Assembly: GCA_947490345.1 (NCBI GenBank)
Contig: CANLGL010000009.1
Location: 1-64,000 of the forward strand
Length of the DNA: 64,000 nucleotides
Origin: Deltaproteobacteria bacterium
GTDB lineage: Bacteria; Myxococcota_A; UBA796; SXON01
Direction of reading: 5' to 3'
The translations under genes were made by a program, and so were the position numbers. Positions within the stretch are counted from its first letter, which is position 1. Each line of letters opens with the position of its first letter. Of this stretch, positions 25,923 through 34,468 are shown piece after piece. Below the pieces are notes generated by a model that worked only from the letters and a program-made list of their open reading frames with translations, ran no database searches and was not told the origin of the DNA.

Positions 25923-26786
25923 TCAGCGCTGCAAAAGCGCAATCAACGACGACGTGTCCCACCGGCCGCCACCCATCGCGCTGACCTCCGCGTAGCGCTC
26001 CGCAACCTCCTCGATGATGGGCAGATCGGCGCCAATGGCGTCTGCAGTGCGACAGCAGATGTCGAGGTCTTTGCGCATCAGGTCCACGGCGAAGCCGAAG
26101 TCGAACCGACCCTCGACCATGCTCCGATGCCGGTTGTCCATCTGCCACGACTGCGCCGCACCCTTGCTGATCGCGGCGACGACCTTTTCAGAATCGAGCC
26201 CCGCGCGGGCCGCGAAGTCCAAGCCCTCGGCCAGGCCGGCCAACACACCGGCGATACAAATCTGATTCACCATCTTGCACAGCTGACCGGTGCCAACCGG
26301 CCCTTGATGGGCGACGATCCTGGCGTACGCCGCGAACAGGGTGCGAGCCCGATCCACATGCTCGTCAGCGCCCCCGCACATCACGCTGAGCTGGCCGGCC
26401 ACGGCGCCGGCCTGTCCGCCCGACACCGGCGCGTCCACAAAGCCGACCGACGCAGCCTCACAGAGGTGCTCAAGCTCCCGGGCGAGCTCCGCCGACGCGG
26501 TGGTGTGGTCGACGAGCAGCGTGCCCGCCCCCATGCCGGCCAGCGCGCCTTGCGGGCCGAGGACCACCGCGCGGACATCAGGATCGTCACCCACGCAGAC
26601 CAGGACCACGTCGGCGCCGACAGCCGCCTCACCCGGGGACGCCGCCTGTTTGCCTCCGTACTCCCGCACCCAGGCATCGGCCCTGGCGGGGGTGCGGTTG
26701 TACACCGTGACGCTGTGCCCAAGGCGGACGAGGTGGCCAGCCATGGGGTAGCCCATCACACCCAGACCGAGGAAGCTGCAGCGCAT
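25923..26786 (-). CDS. NAD(P)-dependent beta-hydroxyacid dehydrogenase (HIBADH/GLYR family)
   Basis: 287 residues, normal length. N-terminal dinucleotide site FLGLGVMGYPMAGHL and NRTPARA (suggesting NADPH), DAPVSGGQAGA substrate loop, and the catalytic Lys in GTGQLCKMVNQI. Could be 3-hydroxyisobutyrate, tartronate-semialdehyde or succinic-semialdehyde reductase; residues do not decide. Monocistronic on the minus strand, converging on the SMI1 gene with 6 bp between stops. Confidence 0.85.
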   Translation of the reverse strand: MRCSFLGLGVMGYPMAGHLVRLGHSVTVYNRTPARADAWVREYGGKQAASPGEAAVGADVVLVCVGDDPDVRAVVLGPQGALAGMGAGTLLVDHTTASAELARELEHLCEAASVGFVDAPVSGGQAGAVAGQLSVMCGGADEHVDRARTLFAAYARIVAHQGPVGTGQLCKMVNQICIAGVLAGLAEGLDFAARAGLDSEKVVAAISKGAAQSWQMDNRHRSMVEGRFDFGFAVDLMRKDLDICCRTADAIGADLPIIEEVAERYAEVSAMGGGRWDTSSLIALLQR

Positions 26787-26816
26787 GCGATCCCACCGTT
26801 GGTGGGCCAGAGCATA

Positions 26817-27230
26817 TCAATATTCAGGCTCCGGCGGCGGCGGCTTGGACGGCGCGATGACGAAGGCGAGCACGGCCGGAAGGAGCATGCACAGGGCGGA
26901 GCCGACGCCGAAGTTCAGGTTGTGGCTCGCCTCCTCCCCGCCGATCTTGAGGATCATCGACTTTTTCGCCGGGTCCACGTACTCCGCCGCGGCCTCCGTC
27001 TTCCCCATCGACGAGTTGTAGCCGACGATCCCCGCGCAGCACGGTGCTGCCGCCAGCATCGTGCCGAGGATGGCCGCGACCCGTGCCACGCCTCCCATCT
27101 TGCCGGTGGCCCGCGCCACAATCGAGAGAAGCAACGCCAGCGGGACGCCCGCCACCGCAAAGAGATTCATCAAGAAGACGAGGTGCATGCCCCATCCCCC
27201 CTCCCGGTACCACATCACGAAGTCAGCCAT
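26817..27230 (-). CDS. Small membrane protein, unknown function
   Basis: 137 residues with three probable transmembrane helices (~13-38, ~45-68, ~108-128) and a Pro/Glu tail (PSKPPPPEPEY). The N-terminal helix followed by a small-residue second helix resembles the ExbB/MotA start, but the protein is too short and lacks their conserved Pro/Thr pore residues. No family recognised. Confidence 0.6.
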   Translation of the reverse strand: MADFVMWYREGGWGMHLVFLMNLFAVAGVPLALLLSIVARATGKMGGVARVAAILGTMLAAAPCCAGIVGYNSSMGKTEAAAEYVDPAKKSMILKIGGEEASHNLNFGVGSALCMLLPAVLAFVIAPSKPPPPEPEY

Positions 27231-27290
27231 TCTTGAAGCCTATTCCAGCGGGGCCCACTGGCCGATGCTCACGGTCAGGAATATGCAAAG

Positions 27291-27299
27291 CCCCCCCCC
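27291..27299. repeat. Nine-cytosine homopolymer upstream of a surface lipoprotein gene
   Basis: Run of nine C, 12 bp before the ATG of the lamin-tail lipoprotein. Such tracts can change length by slippage and alter promoter or leader spacing. Confidence 0.4.
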
Positions 27300-27310
27300 T
27301 GAGGCCGCTG

Positions 27311-28321
27311 ATGGGCAATCTCTCGTTCACCCTGTCCCTCCTGACCCTCGGTTGTACCCTGCTCCCCGGCTGCACGGGCGACGACAGCAAGGACACCGAC
27401 ACCTCCAGCGGCACCGACAGCGGCGACGCGGACACCGACACCGATTCAGACAGCGACAGCGACAGCGACACGGACACCGACACAGACGCCGACCGGACGG
27501 CGGTAAGTGTGGCACTCACCCCTGAGGCATTGACGCTGGCCACCAGCCGCGATCTGCCCCCGCTTACGGCAACGGCGACCTGGGACGACGCCACGGAGAG
27601 TGACGTCACCAGCGAATGTACGTGGACCAACAGCGAGGCCGACGTCACCTGGGTCGGCGCCGACGGCGTCGTACACGCGCTGGGCGCGGGCACCAGCATC
27701 GTCACATGTGCCTGGCAGACCTTCAGCGACGCCAGCACCGTGGAAATCCGGGCCGTGGCCGCCGCCGCCGCCGGTGAGATCGTCATCAACGAGCTCCTCG
27801 CCGATCCTGCGGTGGACGCCGACGTCAACGGCGACGGGAAGGCCGACCCCACCGAAGACGAGTTCGTGGAGTTCGTGAACGTGGCGGCCTACTCCGTGGA
27901 CATCGAGGGCGCGACGGTGTGGGAGTCCAACTTGGACACCGAACGCCACCGCTTCGGGCCAAGCAGCATCTTGCGCCCCGGGGAAGCGGTGGTGCTCTTC
28001 GGCGGAGGCACGCCGCTCATCGCTGGCGACCGCTGCTTCGCCTACCCCGTGTTCAATGCCGACTCTTCACTACAGTACGGACTGGCCCTGAACAACGAGG
28101 GCGACACGTTGACGCTGAAGGGCGCCGGGGAGTTCGGGAACATCGCCTCGGCGGACGTCGACCCCGCGGTCGAAGACGCGTCCATCGTCCTGAACCCAGA
28201 CATGACCGGCACCAGCTACACCCACCACCAGTACGCCACCGGCTCGATCGGCGCCTACAGCCCTTGCACCACGGTGGACGGGAACGCCTTCCCGACCGCG
28301 ACGGAGTGGCTCAGTCGCTGA
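27311..28321 (+). CDS. Lipoprotein with Big-like and lamin-tail domains
   Basis: 336 residues. N terminus MGNLSFTLSLLTLGCTLLPGC offers lipobox Cys at 15 or 21 and has no Lys/Arg. Then a Asp/Ser/Thr linker (~25-60), an Ig-like BIG2-type domain (~63-145, PLTATATWDDATESDVTSECTW) and a lamin-tail domain (~150-336, IVINELLADP...EFVEFVNVAAYSVDIEG), interrupted by the calcium-loop sequence DADVNGDGKADPTEDEF. Lamin-tail domains in bacteria occur on surface proteins and nucleases; no nuclease motif is seen here. Its stop overlaps the ATG of the next gene. Confidence 0.8.
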   Translation: MGNLSFTLSLLTLGCTLLPGCTGDDSKDTDTSSGTDSGDADTDTDSDSDSDSDTDTDTDADRTAVSVALTPEALTLATSRDLPPLTATATWDDATESDVTSECTWTNSEADVTWVGADGVVHALGAGTSIVTCAWQTFSDASTVEIRAVAAAAAGEIVINELLADPAVDADVNGDGKADPTEDEFVEFVNVAAYSVDIEGATVWESNLDTERHRFGPSSILRPGEAVVLFGGGTPLIAGDRCFAYPVFNADSSLQYGLALNNEGDTLTLKGAGEFGNIASADVDPAVEDASIVLNPDMTGTSYTHHQYATGSIGAYSPCTTVDGNAFPTATEWLSR

Positions 28322-29268
28322 TGCTGGTGCCGCGGCATCCACCCGACTGGTCGGGTGATCCTCCTCCCGCCCCCTACGACGAGTCCAGCGGCGGTGCTGA
28401 AGCTCGCGCAGCGGCGGGCGCCTTGCCGTTGTCGACGCGGTTCCGTCTCGGTGCTGACATCACACCGATACAAGCTGAATTCTTGAAGAAGAATGGCTTT
28501 CTCCTCTTCGATCGCGTGGCCGACACATCCGAAGTATCACTGATCCTCGCCGAGGTGGACCGGGTCGAAGCGGAGCTCAAGGCCAGTGGCCGGGAGCGTG
28601 TCAACGGGGTGCCCGTGTGGTTCAGCCCTGACCCCGACGGCAACGACTACATGGTGCGCATGGGCTTCTCCAGCCAGTACAGCCCGGCGCTTTCGGCGTT
28701 CGTACGCGACCCGCGCTTCGAGCCGGTCCGGCGGCTCATCGGCGAGGACGCCCGTATCGGCGAGCGGGAAAAGGACGGTGTGGTGTTCAACCGCTATGTC
28801 AACGCTCCGGGCAGCATCCGGCCGAACCTCGCCTGGCACACCGACGCCCTCCGCGATGTTTTCTACAACTGGAAGATGCCCGGCCCCATGCTCAACGTCG
28901 GCCTGCATTTCGATCGCATCCGCCCAACCGAAGGCGGGCTTCGATTGTTGCCGGGCACCCACACTCAGGGTGTATTTTCCACCCTCTTTTCCAAGATCCA
29001 TTTTGTCACCCAGCGGGCCGACGCGCGCGAGCTTGCCGTGGAGACGTGGCCTGGCGACCTGAGCGTGCACGACGGGCGGATGTGGCATCGGGTGGAGTCG
29101 AGCCCCAAGACGGGGTGGGCCTCGCTTCGGCGCAGCATGTATGTCCCCTATGTCATCGACGCCGAGCTACAGAAACACGAGAACAGCCCCACGCCGATGT
29201 ATCTCCGGCTGTTCGACCGGATCTTCCGTTGGCGGGCGGCGCGGGCGCGGCGGAGGTTGGGGGGGTGA
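28321..29268 (+). CDS. Phytanoyl-CoA dioxygenase-family Fe(II)/2-oxoglutarate oxygenase
   Basis: 315 residues. ITPIQAEFLKKNGFLLFDRV at the N terminus of the domain, iron ligands HxD in LAWHTDALRD and the distal His in GDLSVHDGRMWHRV, and 2-oxoglutarate-binding Arg in SLRRSMYVPY. The family hydroxylates varied small molecules and lipids. Start ATG overlaps the TGA of the preceding lipoprotein gene (TGATG), so they are co-translated, although a functional link is unclear. Confidence 0.85.
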   Translation: MLVPRHPPDWSGDPPPAPYDESSGGAEARAAAGALPLSTRFRLGADITPIQAEFLKKNGFLLFDRVADTSEVSLILAEVDRVEAELKASGRERVNGVPVWFSPDPDGNDYMVRMGFSSQYSPALSAFVRDPRFEPVRRLIGEDARIGEREKDGVVFNRYVNAPGSIRPNLAWHTDALRDVFYNWKMPGPMLNVGLHFDRIRPTEGGLRLLPGTHTQGVFSTLFSKIHFVTQRADARELAVETWPGDLSVHDGRMWHRVESSPKTGWASLRRSMYVPYVIDAELQKHENSPTPMYLRLFDRIFRWRAARARRRLGG

Positions 29269-29309
29269 TGGGCCGGGTAGCCCGCCGGCTGGTTGGGCCC
29301 GCGCCGCCC

Positions 29310-29900
29310 TCATCCGTGCGGTACGCGAAGCGCGCGGGCGAGGGCCCTTTCCGTATCGGGGCCGGTGAGGCCGTCGATCCGCGCGAGCGCGAGGCCGTGG
29401 ATCGCCGAGGCCAGATAGGTAGCCCGGTCGGGATCGCGACGCGCGCCGAGGGCGGTTTCCAGGGCGCGGCGCGGGGACGCGACCGTGAGCATGCCGTGGA
29501 GTCCCCGCACGGCTGACCCCGGTGCATGCCAGCCCTCGCCGGACACCAGGCGGTAGAGGTTGGCGTGGGTGGCGGCGAAGGCGACCCAGCGTCCAGCGGC
29601 CTGCTGGAGGGCGACCGGTTGGCCGCCAACGACCCGCGCTTCCACCAGGAGCAGCTCGAGCGCGGACTCGGCCACGGCCGCACGCATGCCCGCCAGGTTT
29701 CCGAACAGGCGCACCAGCGAGGTGGCCGTGACGCCGAGGTCACGCGCGAGGCCGCGGAGGCTGAGGGCGCAGGGCCCGAGGAGGGCGACGATCTGCCGCC
29801 CGCGGGCGAGGGCAGAGGGCGCCAGATTCCCGTGGTGGTAGCGGCGCTTGCGGGTCCAGCCGTCGGCGACGGTGGGCTGGGGAAGGGGGGTGGTGTCCAT
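29310..29900 (-). CDS. TetR-family transcriptional regulator
   Basis: 196 residues from ATG 29900. HTH sequence KRRYHHGNLAPSALARGRQIV then LSLRGLARDLGVTATSLVRLFGNLAGMRAAVA is the TetR/AcrR DNA-binding domain; the C-terminal ligand/dimer part is of the TetR_C_33 style (VAFAATHANLYRLVSGEGW). An in-frame TTG at 29936 would extend it, but the ATG is preceded by an AT-rich promoter-like stretch (TAATAT on the minus strand). Target unknown; the dioxygenase gene converges on it. Confidence 0.85.
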   Translation of the reverse strand: MDTTPLPQPTVADGWTRKRRYHHGNLAPSALARGRQIVALLGPCALSLRGLARDLGVTATSLVRLFGNLAGMRAAVAESALELLLVEARVVGGQPVALQQAAGRWVAFAATHANLYRLVSGEGWHAPGSAVRGLHGMLTVASPRRALETALGARRDPDRATYLASAIHGLALARIDGLTGPDTERALARALRVPHG

Positions 29901-30139
29901 AAGCCTTATATTAGCATCGTTACCATAGAGCCGCAAGGGACCAAGGGGCCTCTGGCCGCTATTCCCGGACGTTGATGAGGCGGGCCAAAATACGCGCCTC
30001 CACCCAGCACCTTCGCCGCCTCCCCCATGCCGTCCCGACGTCCTGGCGGCCTTCTCAGGTTTTCATTCGCAGAACCTCCCGATCCGCATCGCGTGGCGGG
30101 CAAACCGTGCCAGGGTAGGATGGGCCGCCCGGAGACAGC

Positions 30140-30988
30140 ATGGATTTGGCGACCCTGTGGAGCACGCTTTCCGCGACCGCGCTGGACCTCGGGCTGAAAA
30201 TCCTTGCTTCGCTTGCCTTCCTCGTGCTGGGGCGCTGGCTCATCCAGCGGGTGGTCCGCGTGACGCAAGCCGCCATGGCACGCGCGCAGGTCGATGCCAC
30301 CTTGATCCGCTACCTCGGGTCAGTCCTCGCGGTGCTCTTGAACATCGTCCTGGGCGTCGGGATCCTGGGCTACCTCGGCGTCGAGACGACGAGCATCGCC
30401 GCGCTGCTGGCCGGAGCGGGCCTCGCGATCGGGACCGCGTGGAGCGGCCTGCTCTCGCATTTCGCGTCCGGCGCGTTCATCCTTGTGCTGCGCCCCTTCA
30501 AGGTCGGGGACTACGTCCAGGCCGGCGGTGTCGAGGGGACGGTCGTCGAGATCGGTCTGTTCGGAACCACCATCGTGAATCCCCAGAACGTCACGACCAT
30601 CGTCGGCAACGGAAAGATCATGGCCGAGACGATTCTGAACTACTCGTCTCTTCCCGTGCGCCGCGTCGAGCTGACCGCGCAGCTCGACAACAGCGTCGAT
30701 CCGCTCGAGGCGGTGCGGCTGTTCACGGCCGGCATCGCCGAGGTAAGCAACGTCGCGACCTCGCCCGCGCCCGAGGTCACGATTCTCTCTTTCACGCTGG
30801 CGGGGCCGGTGATCGCCGTCCGCCCGTACTGCCACACCAACCACTACTGGCAGGTGTATTTCGACACCAACGCGATGATCGCGCGCGTCGGCGCCGCGTC
30901 GCGGTGGCCGGTGCCCGCGCTCGTGCGAGTGCACAAGAATCTCGAAGGGACGGCGGACGTCGCGGTGGACGCTCGGCCGACGCAGTGA
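30140..30988 (+). CDS. MscS-family small-conductance mechanosensitive channel
   Basis: 282 residues, the length of minimal MscS. Three transmembrane helices; TM3 reads SIAALLAGAGLAIGTAWSGL with the Gly/Ala packing pattern, followed by FKVGDYVQAGGVEGTVVEIGLFGTTI, the MscS beta domain. Opens under membrane tension to release solutes on hypo-osmotic shock. GGAG ribosome site five bases before the ATG. Confidence 0.9.
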   Translation: MDLATLWSTLSATALDLGLKILASLAFLVLGRWLIQRVVRVTQAAMARAQVDATLIRYLGSVLAVLLNIVLGVGILGYLGVETTSIAALLAGAGLAIGTAWSGLLSHFASGAFILVLRPFKVGDYVQAGGVEGTVVEIGLFGTTIVNPQNVTTIVGNGKIMAETILNYSSLPVRRVELTAQLDNSVDPLEAVRLFTAGIAEVSNVATSPAPEVTILSFTLAGPVIAVRPYCHTNHYWQVYFDTNAMIARVGAASRWPVPALVRVHKNLEGTADVAVDARPTQ

Positions 30989-31015
30989 CGCGGCAGACCA
31001 CCCGTCCACCGCTGC

Positions 31016-31858
31016 TCAACCCGCGAGCACTCCCCCCAAGAAAACCAAAGAAACATACCCGTTCAAATCGAAGAAAGCCTTGTCAATCTTGGAGAGATCG
31101 CCCGGCTTGACCAGGTAGTGCTCATACCCGAGCACACCCGCGATCACCGCGAGCCCCACCCAGTATGGCCAACCCAACGGGGTGAGAAAAGGCAAACTCG
31201 CCAGCGCCGCGACGGTGCCGACGTGCAATAGCGAACTGATCTTCATCGCGATGCTCTGCCCGAGGGCCGCGGGGATGCTGTGCAAGCCCTCGCCGCGATC
31301 GAACTCCTCGTCCTGGAGGGAATACAAGATATCGAAGCCGGCCACCCACGTCGCCACCGCCGCGGCCAACACAACAGGCACCGAAGCGATCCCACCGGTG
31401 ATGGCGATCCACGCCGCGATCGGAGCGAGACCCAAGGCAACCCCGAGCCACAGATGCACGAGTGACGTGAACCGTTTGGCGAGACTGTACCCACACACCA
31501 CCCCCAATGCTACTGGAGCGAGCCACCCACACAACGGATGCAGGACAGCTGCCGCGAGCACGAAGGTAAGCGCCGCGAAAACGGTGAAGGCAACGGCAGC
31601 GGCGAGGCCAATCTGTCCGCTCGGAAGCTCGCGGATCGCCGTGCGCGGATTGCGGGCATCGATGTGGCGATCGACGATGCGGTTGAAGCCCATCGCGCAG
31701 GAGCGCGCACTGACCATGCACACGACGATGAGGACCCACTGCACCCAGGACGTCGGGTGGGTCCGCGCCGCGATCACCCCGGACGCCAACGCAAAAGGCA
31801 TCGCGAAGATGCTGTGGGAGAACTTGATCATCCGCCCAAAGACGCGGAGTGGGTTCAC
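31016..31858 (-). CDS. mqnP: UbiA-family polyprenyltransferase, probable MqnP of menaquinone synthesis
   Basis: 280 residues, about eight transmembrane helices. Prenyl diphosphate motifs NRIVDRHIDARNPRT (first Asp-rich motif, ~60) and DILYSLQDEEFDRGEG (second, ~175). Attaches the polyprenyl chain to the naphthoate-type ring in the futalosine route. Assignment as MqnP rather than UbiA rests on the operon: the other genes are mqnX, mqnA, mqnE, ubiX, ubiE and a polyprenyl diphosphate synthase. Last gene of the operon; start overlaps the previous stop by 4 bp. Confidence 0.83.
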   Translation of the reverse strand: MNPLRVFGRMIKFSHSIFAMPFALASGVIAARTHPTSWVQWVLIVVCMVSARSCAMGFNRIVDRHIDARNPRTAIRELPSGQIGLAAAVAFTVFAALTFVLAAAVLHPLCGWLAPVALGVVCGYSLAKRFTSLVHLWLGVALGLAPIAAWIAITGGIASVPVVLAAAVATWVAGFDILYSLQDEEFDRGEGLHSIPAALGQSIAMKISSLLHVGTVAALASLPFLTPLGWPYWVGLAVIAGVLGYEHYLVKPGDLSKIDKAFFDLNGYVSLVFLGGVLAG

Positions 31859-32697
31859 GCAGCGCCTCCGGCCTGATCCAGAAAGTCCCAGGCGTCGTCA
31901 TGCAGGCAGCGCTCCCAGCGCGAGCGGGGCACACCAGGAAAGGCCTCGAGGAGCACCGGCAGTTCGTTGCGCACGTCGAGGTCCGGGCTTGAGATCAGCG
32001 AGTCGGTGCCGATCAGCACCCGAACACCGGCATCGAACATGCCGAGGACGTCGGGGAGACGACCGGTGATGTGGAGGTTGCTGCGCGGACAGATGCAGAT
32101 GGTGCAACCGCGGTCCGCGATCAGCTCAAGGTCGGCGCAGGTCGTCAGCGTGCAGTGCACAAGCAGCGTGTTCGGACCCAGAACGCCGAGCGAATCGAGC
32201 CAGCGCACTGGGGTGAGGCCGGGGGTGCGCCAATGGGAGAGATCCCGCTTCGACGCCCGTAAGACATCGGGCCACGGGCCGCTGCCGTCGGCTAGGAACG
32301 CTCGCTCGGCGACGTCCTCGTCGCAGTGGATGGACCACGGTTCGCCGCGTGCAGCGACACATCGAATTGTATCAGCATGCGTACTATACGGAGCATGAGG
32401 CGTCGCGTGCTCCACCCCGTCCGCGAGGTGCGGCTGGTCGAAGCCGAAGACCTCGGTAAAGGCGAGGCCGTCCAGGCCAGCGGCGTGCATCGCCTCACCG
32501 CCGACACCCAGGTTGCCGATGTCAATCACCGCTGCGGTCCCCATGGCCGCTACGTATCTGGCGTTGGCCATCGCGACGTCACGGCGAGCCGGGGCATCTT
32601 TGCGCCACGACATGAGCCAGGGCACCAGGCCTTGCCCCCCCACCGACGGCAGGGCCGGCAACTCCAGGTGCACGTGTGCGTTGACCGGCCCCCGCAT
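31855..32697 (-). CDS. mqnX: Amidohydrolase, probable aminodeoxyfutalosine deaminase MqnX
   Basis: 280 residues from ATG 32697. Metal motif NAHVHLEL at residues ~6-13 (family form SNAHTHLEL), SIHCDED, LLVHCTLTTCADLELIA, CPRSNLHITGRLPDV and IGTDSLISSPDLDVRNEL: the adenosine-deaminase-like amidohydrolase pattern used by MqnX. It converts aminodeoxyfutalosine to futalosine. Its presence implies that the pathway here goes by deamination. Weak GAGG ribosome site; five bases after the MqnA-fusion stop. Confidence 0.75.
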   Translation of the reverse strand: MRGPVNAHVHLELPALPSVGGQGLVPWLMSWRKDAPARRDVAMANARYVAAMGTAAVIDIGNLGVGGEAMHAAGLDGLAFTEVFGFDQPHLADGVEHATPHAPYSTHADTIRCVAARGEPWSIHCDEDVAERAFLADGSGPWPDVLRASKRDLSHWRTPGLTPVRWLDSLGVLGPNTLLVHCTLTTCADLELIADRGCTICICPRSNLHITGRLPDVLGMFDAGVRVLIGTDSLISSPDLDVRNELPVLLEAFPGVPRSRWERCLHDDAWDFLDQAGGAA

Positions 32698-32701
32698 CGG
32701 T

Positions 32702-34468
32702 TCAGAACCTCGCGTACCGGCCATCGCTCTCGACCACCACCGGCACCAACCGCGTCCAGTCAAGGTCGCGGCGCACCGCACGGAAGCCAGCGACACGGAT
32801 GTGGTGCTCGACCTCCTCCGGGTCGGTGGTCCAACTGCGTCCTGGCGCTGCGAGCGCGTCACCATCGAGGAGAACGGGGCCCAGGTCATCGGCCCCGGCA
32901 AAGAGCGCCGTCTGCGCCGGACCCAGTCCGACCGTGGGCCACCACGCCGTCACGTGCGATACATTATCAAGTATCAATCGGCTCAGGGCGACCACGCGCA
33001 GCCACGCCTGGGCCGAGTCGTCCCTTCCCGGCGCGCCGGCGAGCCCCGTCCATACGCTGAAGGCGGAAACCCCAGGGCGGCCCGCAGCCAGCTCGTCGCC
33101 GTGAAACTCGCGGACGTCGAGGAGGTGCTCCGTTCGCGCGAGGCGCGATTCTCCCAAACCGATCGTCAGGGTGGCCGGGCCGCGCAGGCCGAGGTCTCCC
33201 GCAAGACGATGCATCGCCCGCCACTGCGGCCGTGCCGAGGCTCCCGCCCGCACCGGAGCGCCCCCGAACCCATCCAACCCAGCGCGTACCAAGGCCTCCA
33301 GCGCCGCTTCGGGGCTGGTCCCCGCCGCCAGGGCCAGGCCCACGAGATCATCCGCGCCGAGACCGGTCACCGAGAGCGCAAACTCCCCCTTGAGCACCCG
33401 GATCGCGTCGGCGCAGGCGTCCAGCGATCCCGCTTCGGCCACGCCGGGCTGGAGAATCGCCGCAACAGCGCCGGCCGCCGCGAGCTGCGCGCCCCGCTCC
33501 CGAACCGCCGCAAGTGAGATGTTCCCAGCCATCAAGTAGGTGACATCGCGCCCGGGAAGGAGCTTGCCGCGGCGTTCGTCAGCGGCGGCGGCGAGGTCTG
33601 GCCCCGAAGCGTCGGCCCCCAGGCGAAGCGCGTCCTCGCGAGACAGGCGCTCGCCAGACACCGCCTTGGCCAACAGGGCGTCGACCGACACGCGGGGGCG
33701 CGAACGCTCGCTGGGGCCGTACAGGCAAAGGTCCCCGGGCCCAAAAAGTCCGGCGCCCTGCGCGAGCGCCACGAACCGCCGCAGCCCCATCAGCGCGCGA
33801 TCATCGAGATCGTAGCGGATGGCGTTCTGGAGGTAGGCGCGGTCGGCTTCGGGTGCCGAGGCTCGCTCGGGAAGGCCCCGCGCTGCCGCCAAGCTCAGCC
33901 CCGCAATGGCCGCCGCCGGGAGGTCGGGCCGACCCGCCCACACCGCGAACACGAAGGGCAGCCCCGTCCAGTCTTTCCAGACCCGGCCGAGGTCCACCCG
34001 GGTGGTCAGGCGCGCCGGGAGGTTCCGGGCCGCGTCGCCGATGACCACCGCACCGACCCGCCCCTGGGCGTGGAAGGCCCCAGTCCCGGCGTCGACCGCG
34101 CGGACCGGCAACTGGGCCCGCCCAAGTGGGCCGCGAAGCAGTATCTGCGCCAGGACGACGCTGGTCCGGGACTCCCCGTCCAGCACGACCTCGTCCCACT
34201 CTTCAATCGGCGTCTCGCCGACCAGGAGGACGCTGTCGACGTCGCCGTCACTGCCGATGCAGAGCCCAGGCACGATGTGCCAGTCGGCGCCCTTGTCGAA
34301 GAGCGAGGCCACCGGAACCAACCCCACATCCACCTCGCCCTGATTCAACAACCGAGCGGCGGCGCTGGGTACACAAGCGCGCACGTCGAAGGTGGCCGGG
34401 TCCAGGTGGCGGGTCAGCGGCCACGCGTTGGTGTAACCGACACATGCAACACGAATCTTGGGCGCCAT
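32702..34468 (-). CDS. mqnA: MqnA chorismate dehydratase fused to an MqnC-like domain lacking Fe-S cysteines
   Basis: 588 residues; MqnA alone is ~270. Residues 1-250 are MqnA (GYTNAWPLTRHL, NQGEVDVGLVPVASL, GSDGDVDSVLLV). From ~259 the protein follows MqnC (cyclic dehypoxanthine futalosine synthase): VSVDALLAKAVSGERLSRED, DVTYLMAGNIS, SPEAALEALVRAGLDGFGG, ARTEHLLDVREFHGDE, LRVVALSRLILDNVSHV. Where MqnC has CxxxCxxC after 'RNINYTN', this protein reads NISLAAVRERGAQLA with no Cys; the only Cys in this half is near residue 352. So the radical-SAM half cannot bind the usual cluster and is probably structural or regulatory. MqnA activity (chorismate to 3-enolpyruvyl-benzoate) should be intact. 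Confidence 0.85.
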   Translation of the reverse strand: MAPKIRVACVGYTNAWPLTRHLDPATFDVRACVPSAAARLLNQGEVDVGLVPVASLFDKGADWHIVPGLCIGSDGDVDSVLLVGETPIEEWDEVVLDGESRTSVVLAQILLRGPLGRAQLPVRAVDAGTGAFHAQGRVGAVVIGDAARNLPARLTTRVDLGRVWKDWTGLPFVFAVWAGRPDLPAAAIAGLSLAAARGLPERASAPEADRAYLQNAIRYDLDDRALMGLRRFVALAQGAGLFGPGDLCLYGPSERSRPRVSVDALLAKAVSGERLSREDALRLGADASGPDLAAAADERRGKLLPGRDVTYLMAGNISLAAVRERGAQLAAAGAVAAILQPGVAEAGSLDACADAIRVLKGEFALSVTGLGADDLVGLALAAGTSPEAALEALVRAGLDGFGGAPVRAGASARPQWRAMHRLAGDLGLRGPATLTIGLGESRLARTEHLLDVREFHGDELAAGRPGVSAFSVWTGLAGAPGRDDSAQAWLRVVALSRLILDNVSHVTAWWPTVGLGPAQTALFAGADDLGPVLLDGDALAAPGRSWTTDPEEVEHHIRVAGFRAVRRDLDWTRLVPVVVESDGRYARF

